From Planctomycetota bacterium (GTDB lineage Bacteria; Planctomycetota; Planctomycetia; Pirellulales; UBA1268): DNA of 64,000 bases. Made by a program: the position numbers and the translations under genes. The notes beneath the pieces are model-generated. The model was not told the DNA's origin. It was given only the letters and a program-made list of their open reading frames with translations, and ran no database searches. The stretch spans positions 1 to 64,000 of the forward strand of contig QWOQ01000016.1 of the NCBI GenBank assembly GCA_003669585.1, given 5' to 3'. Positions 63,284 through 64,000 of this stretch are shown piece by piece. The stretch's first letter is position 1. Every line of letters starts with the position of its first letter.

Positions 63284-64000
63284 TCACGCCACGGCGGCGG
63301 CAAACGCGGTGAAGAGCTCAGCTGGCAGCGGATAGGTGAGCCGCCAAGTGATGGCCATCGGCATCTCCCCTTCGTGTTTGACAAATGTCGCTGGCCCAAG
63401 AAACCAGAAAGCGCGGTCGCTGGCGTTGACTCTCGCAAATAGCATGATCGAGGAGCCTTGCTGGCCGTGCTGTTGGTAACGCTTGCCAACGGCGCTCTCG
63501 GCGCGAGTCGCGGTCTGGCTTTCCCAGTGAATCAATTCGCGGCTGATGGCATAGTCGCGGTAGCGGGTCGTCGGGGAAAATCCGCCGCTGGTTTTATCGA
63601 GCGTAAACGCCAGCAGATCTGCCTTGGCCGCTTTGGCCCAATACACGCCGGTCTGCCACGGCGGCATCTTCGCAACGGCTCCTTCGGCGGTGTCACGAAC
63701 GCCGAACGCCGCGAGGATTTCCAGCCGCGAGTAGCGGGCGTGGATTTCCAACGGCACATCTGGGTGCGAGGCCAGCGGCAGTGTGGAGTGGGTAATCCGC
63801 GATTGCAGTTCCTCGAGCAACGCAAGCAACTCGTCGCATACATTGCGATGGGCGTGCACAATCGCCGCGCCTTGGGCGAGCGTGGTTGTCTTGACAACAA
63901 CCCTGTCGGCTACGCTCGACACGAGCATCTGAAGGAATCGTCTTTCGTTCAAAGGAAGCGTCGCGGGGTCCGCCGCTGGCTGCTCGAGCAACCGCTTGTA
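63284..64000 (-). CDS. DUF3427 C-terminal end of a DEAD/DEAH helicase, cut by window edge
   Basis: The frame is open to the right edge; the TTG at 63991 is not a real start. The visible 238 residues match the DUF3427 domain that ends a family of DEAD/DEAH-box helicases: HARYSRLEILAAFG, KADLLAFTLDKTSGGFSPTT, RYRDYAISRELIHWESQ, GKRYQQHGQQGSSIMLFAR and FLGPATFVKHEGEMPMAITW. The helicase motor and any nuclease domain lie beyond the window. Such helicases occur both as housekeeping-like genes and in defence islands. Confidence 0.85.
   Translation of the reverse strand, partial: YKRLLEQPAADPATLPLNERRFLQMLVSSVADRVVVKTTTLAQGAAIVHAHRNVCDELLALLEELQSRITHSTLPLASHPDVPLEIHARYSRLEILAAFGVRDTAEGAVAKMPPWQTGVYWAKAAKADLLAFTLDKTSGGFSPTTRYRDYAISRELIHWESQTATRAESAVGKRYQQHGQQGSSIMLFARVNASDRAFWFLGPATFVKHEGEMPMAITWRLTYPLPAELFTAFAAAVA

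Overview
The window looks like a chromosomal segment of a planctomycete, probably Pirellulales-like. Four things point there. Very large secreted proteins carry the planctomycete LEPR-type N-terminal sorting motif (3145-8181, and a degenerate form at 57059-59539). A formylmethanofuran dehydrogenase subunit C gene belongs to the archaeal-type C1 pathway known in planctomycetes. A MoxR / DUF58 / BatA-like / von Willebrand / DUF4159 cluster is present, and there is a secreted sulfatase. These assignments rest on motif recognition by eye; no database search was possible.

Layout. 1-8.2 kb holds secreted repeat proteins: the end of a delta-60 repeat protein, a secreted SUMF1-fold protein, and a 1678-residue mosaic with a fibronectin III domain, eight 83-residue repeats, a SUMF1-like module set between repeats, a zinc metalloprotease, a pre-peptidase C-terminal domain and a second, decayed SUMF1-like module. 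About 8.4-15.9 kb is a compact mobile island ending in a tRNA-Pro gene. It contains a P27-type small terminase, an unknown HTH protein, an overlapping six-gene operon (excisionase-like HTH, three unknowns, a family A DNA polymerase, a winged-helix-like protein) and a tyrosine integrase whose stop codon lies inside the tRNA. No capsid, portal or large terminase gene is present, so a phage-satellite-like element is the best reading. 15.9-25 kb holds recJ, a YkgJ-type protein, hisS, two alpha/alpha-toroid envelope proteins and a membrane zinc protease.

25-32 kb is the MoxR-DUF58-BatA-VWA operon, divergent from the DUF4159 gene. 32-35 kb encodes an NtrB/NtrC-like two-component pair. 35-40.5 kb holds lexA, sppA, rpsL-rpsG and fhcC. 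41-44 kb is a dehydratase - acyl carrier protein - dehydratase - ketosynthase cluster, followed by a Cys-rich lipoprotein, an MFS transporter and a DUF454 protein. 47-53.5 kb has class II fructose-bisphosphate aldolase and then kdsD-kdsC followed by a 1032-residue OstA/LptA-like protein, the same order as kdsD-kdsC-lptC-lptA in Gram-negative bacteria, which fits an LPS-containing outer membrane. 53.5-64 kb holds a degenerate alpha/beta hydrolase, hpt plus a glycosyltransferase, a beta-helix/FN3 surface protein, a sulfatase, a CocE-type hydrolase and the C-terminal end of a DUF3427 helicase cut by the window edge.

The most interesting items are the satellite-like island, the decaying SUMF1 module in the giant mosaic protein, and the LptC/LptA-like giant next to kdsDC.
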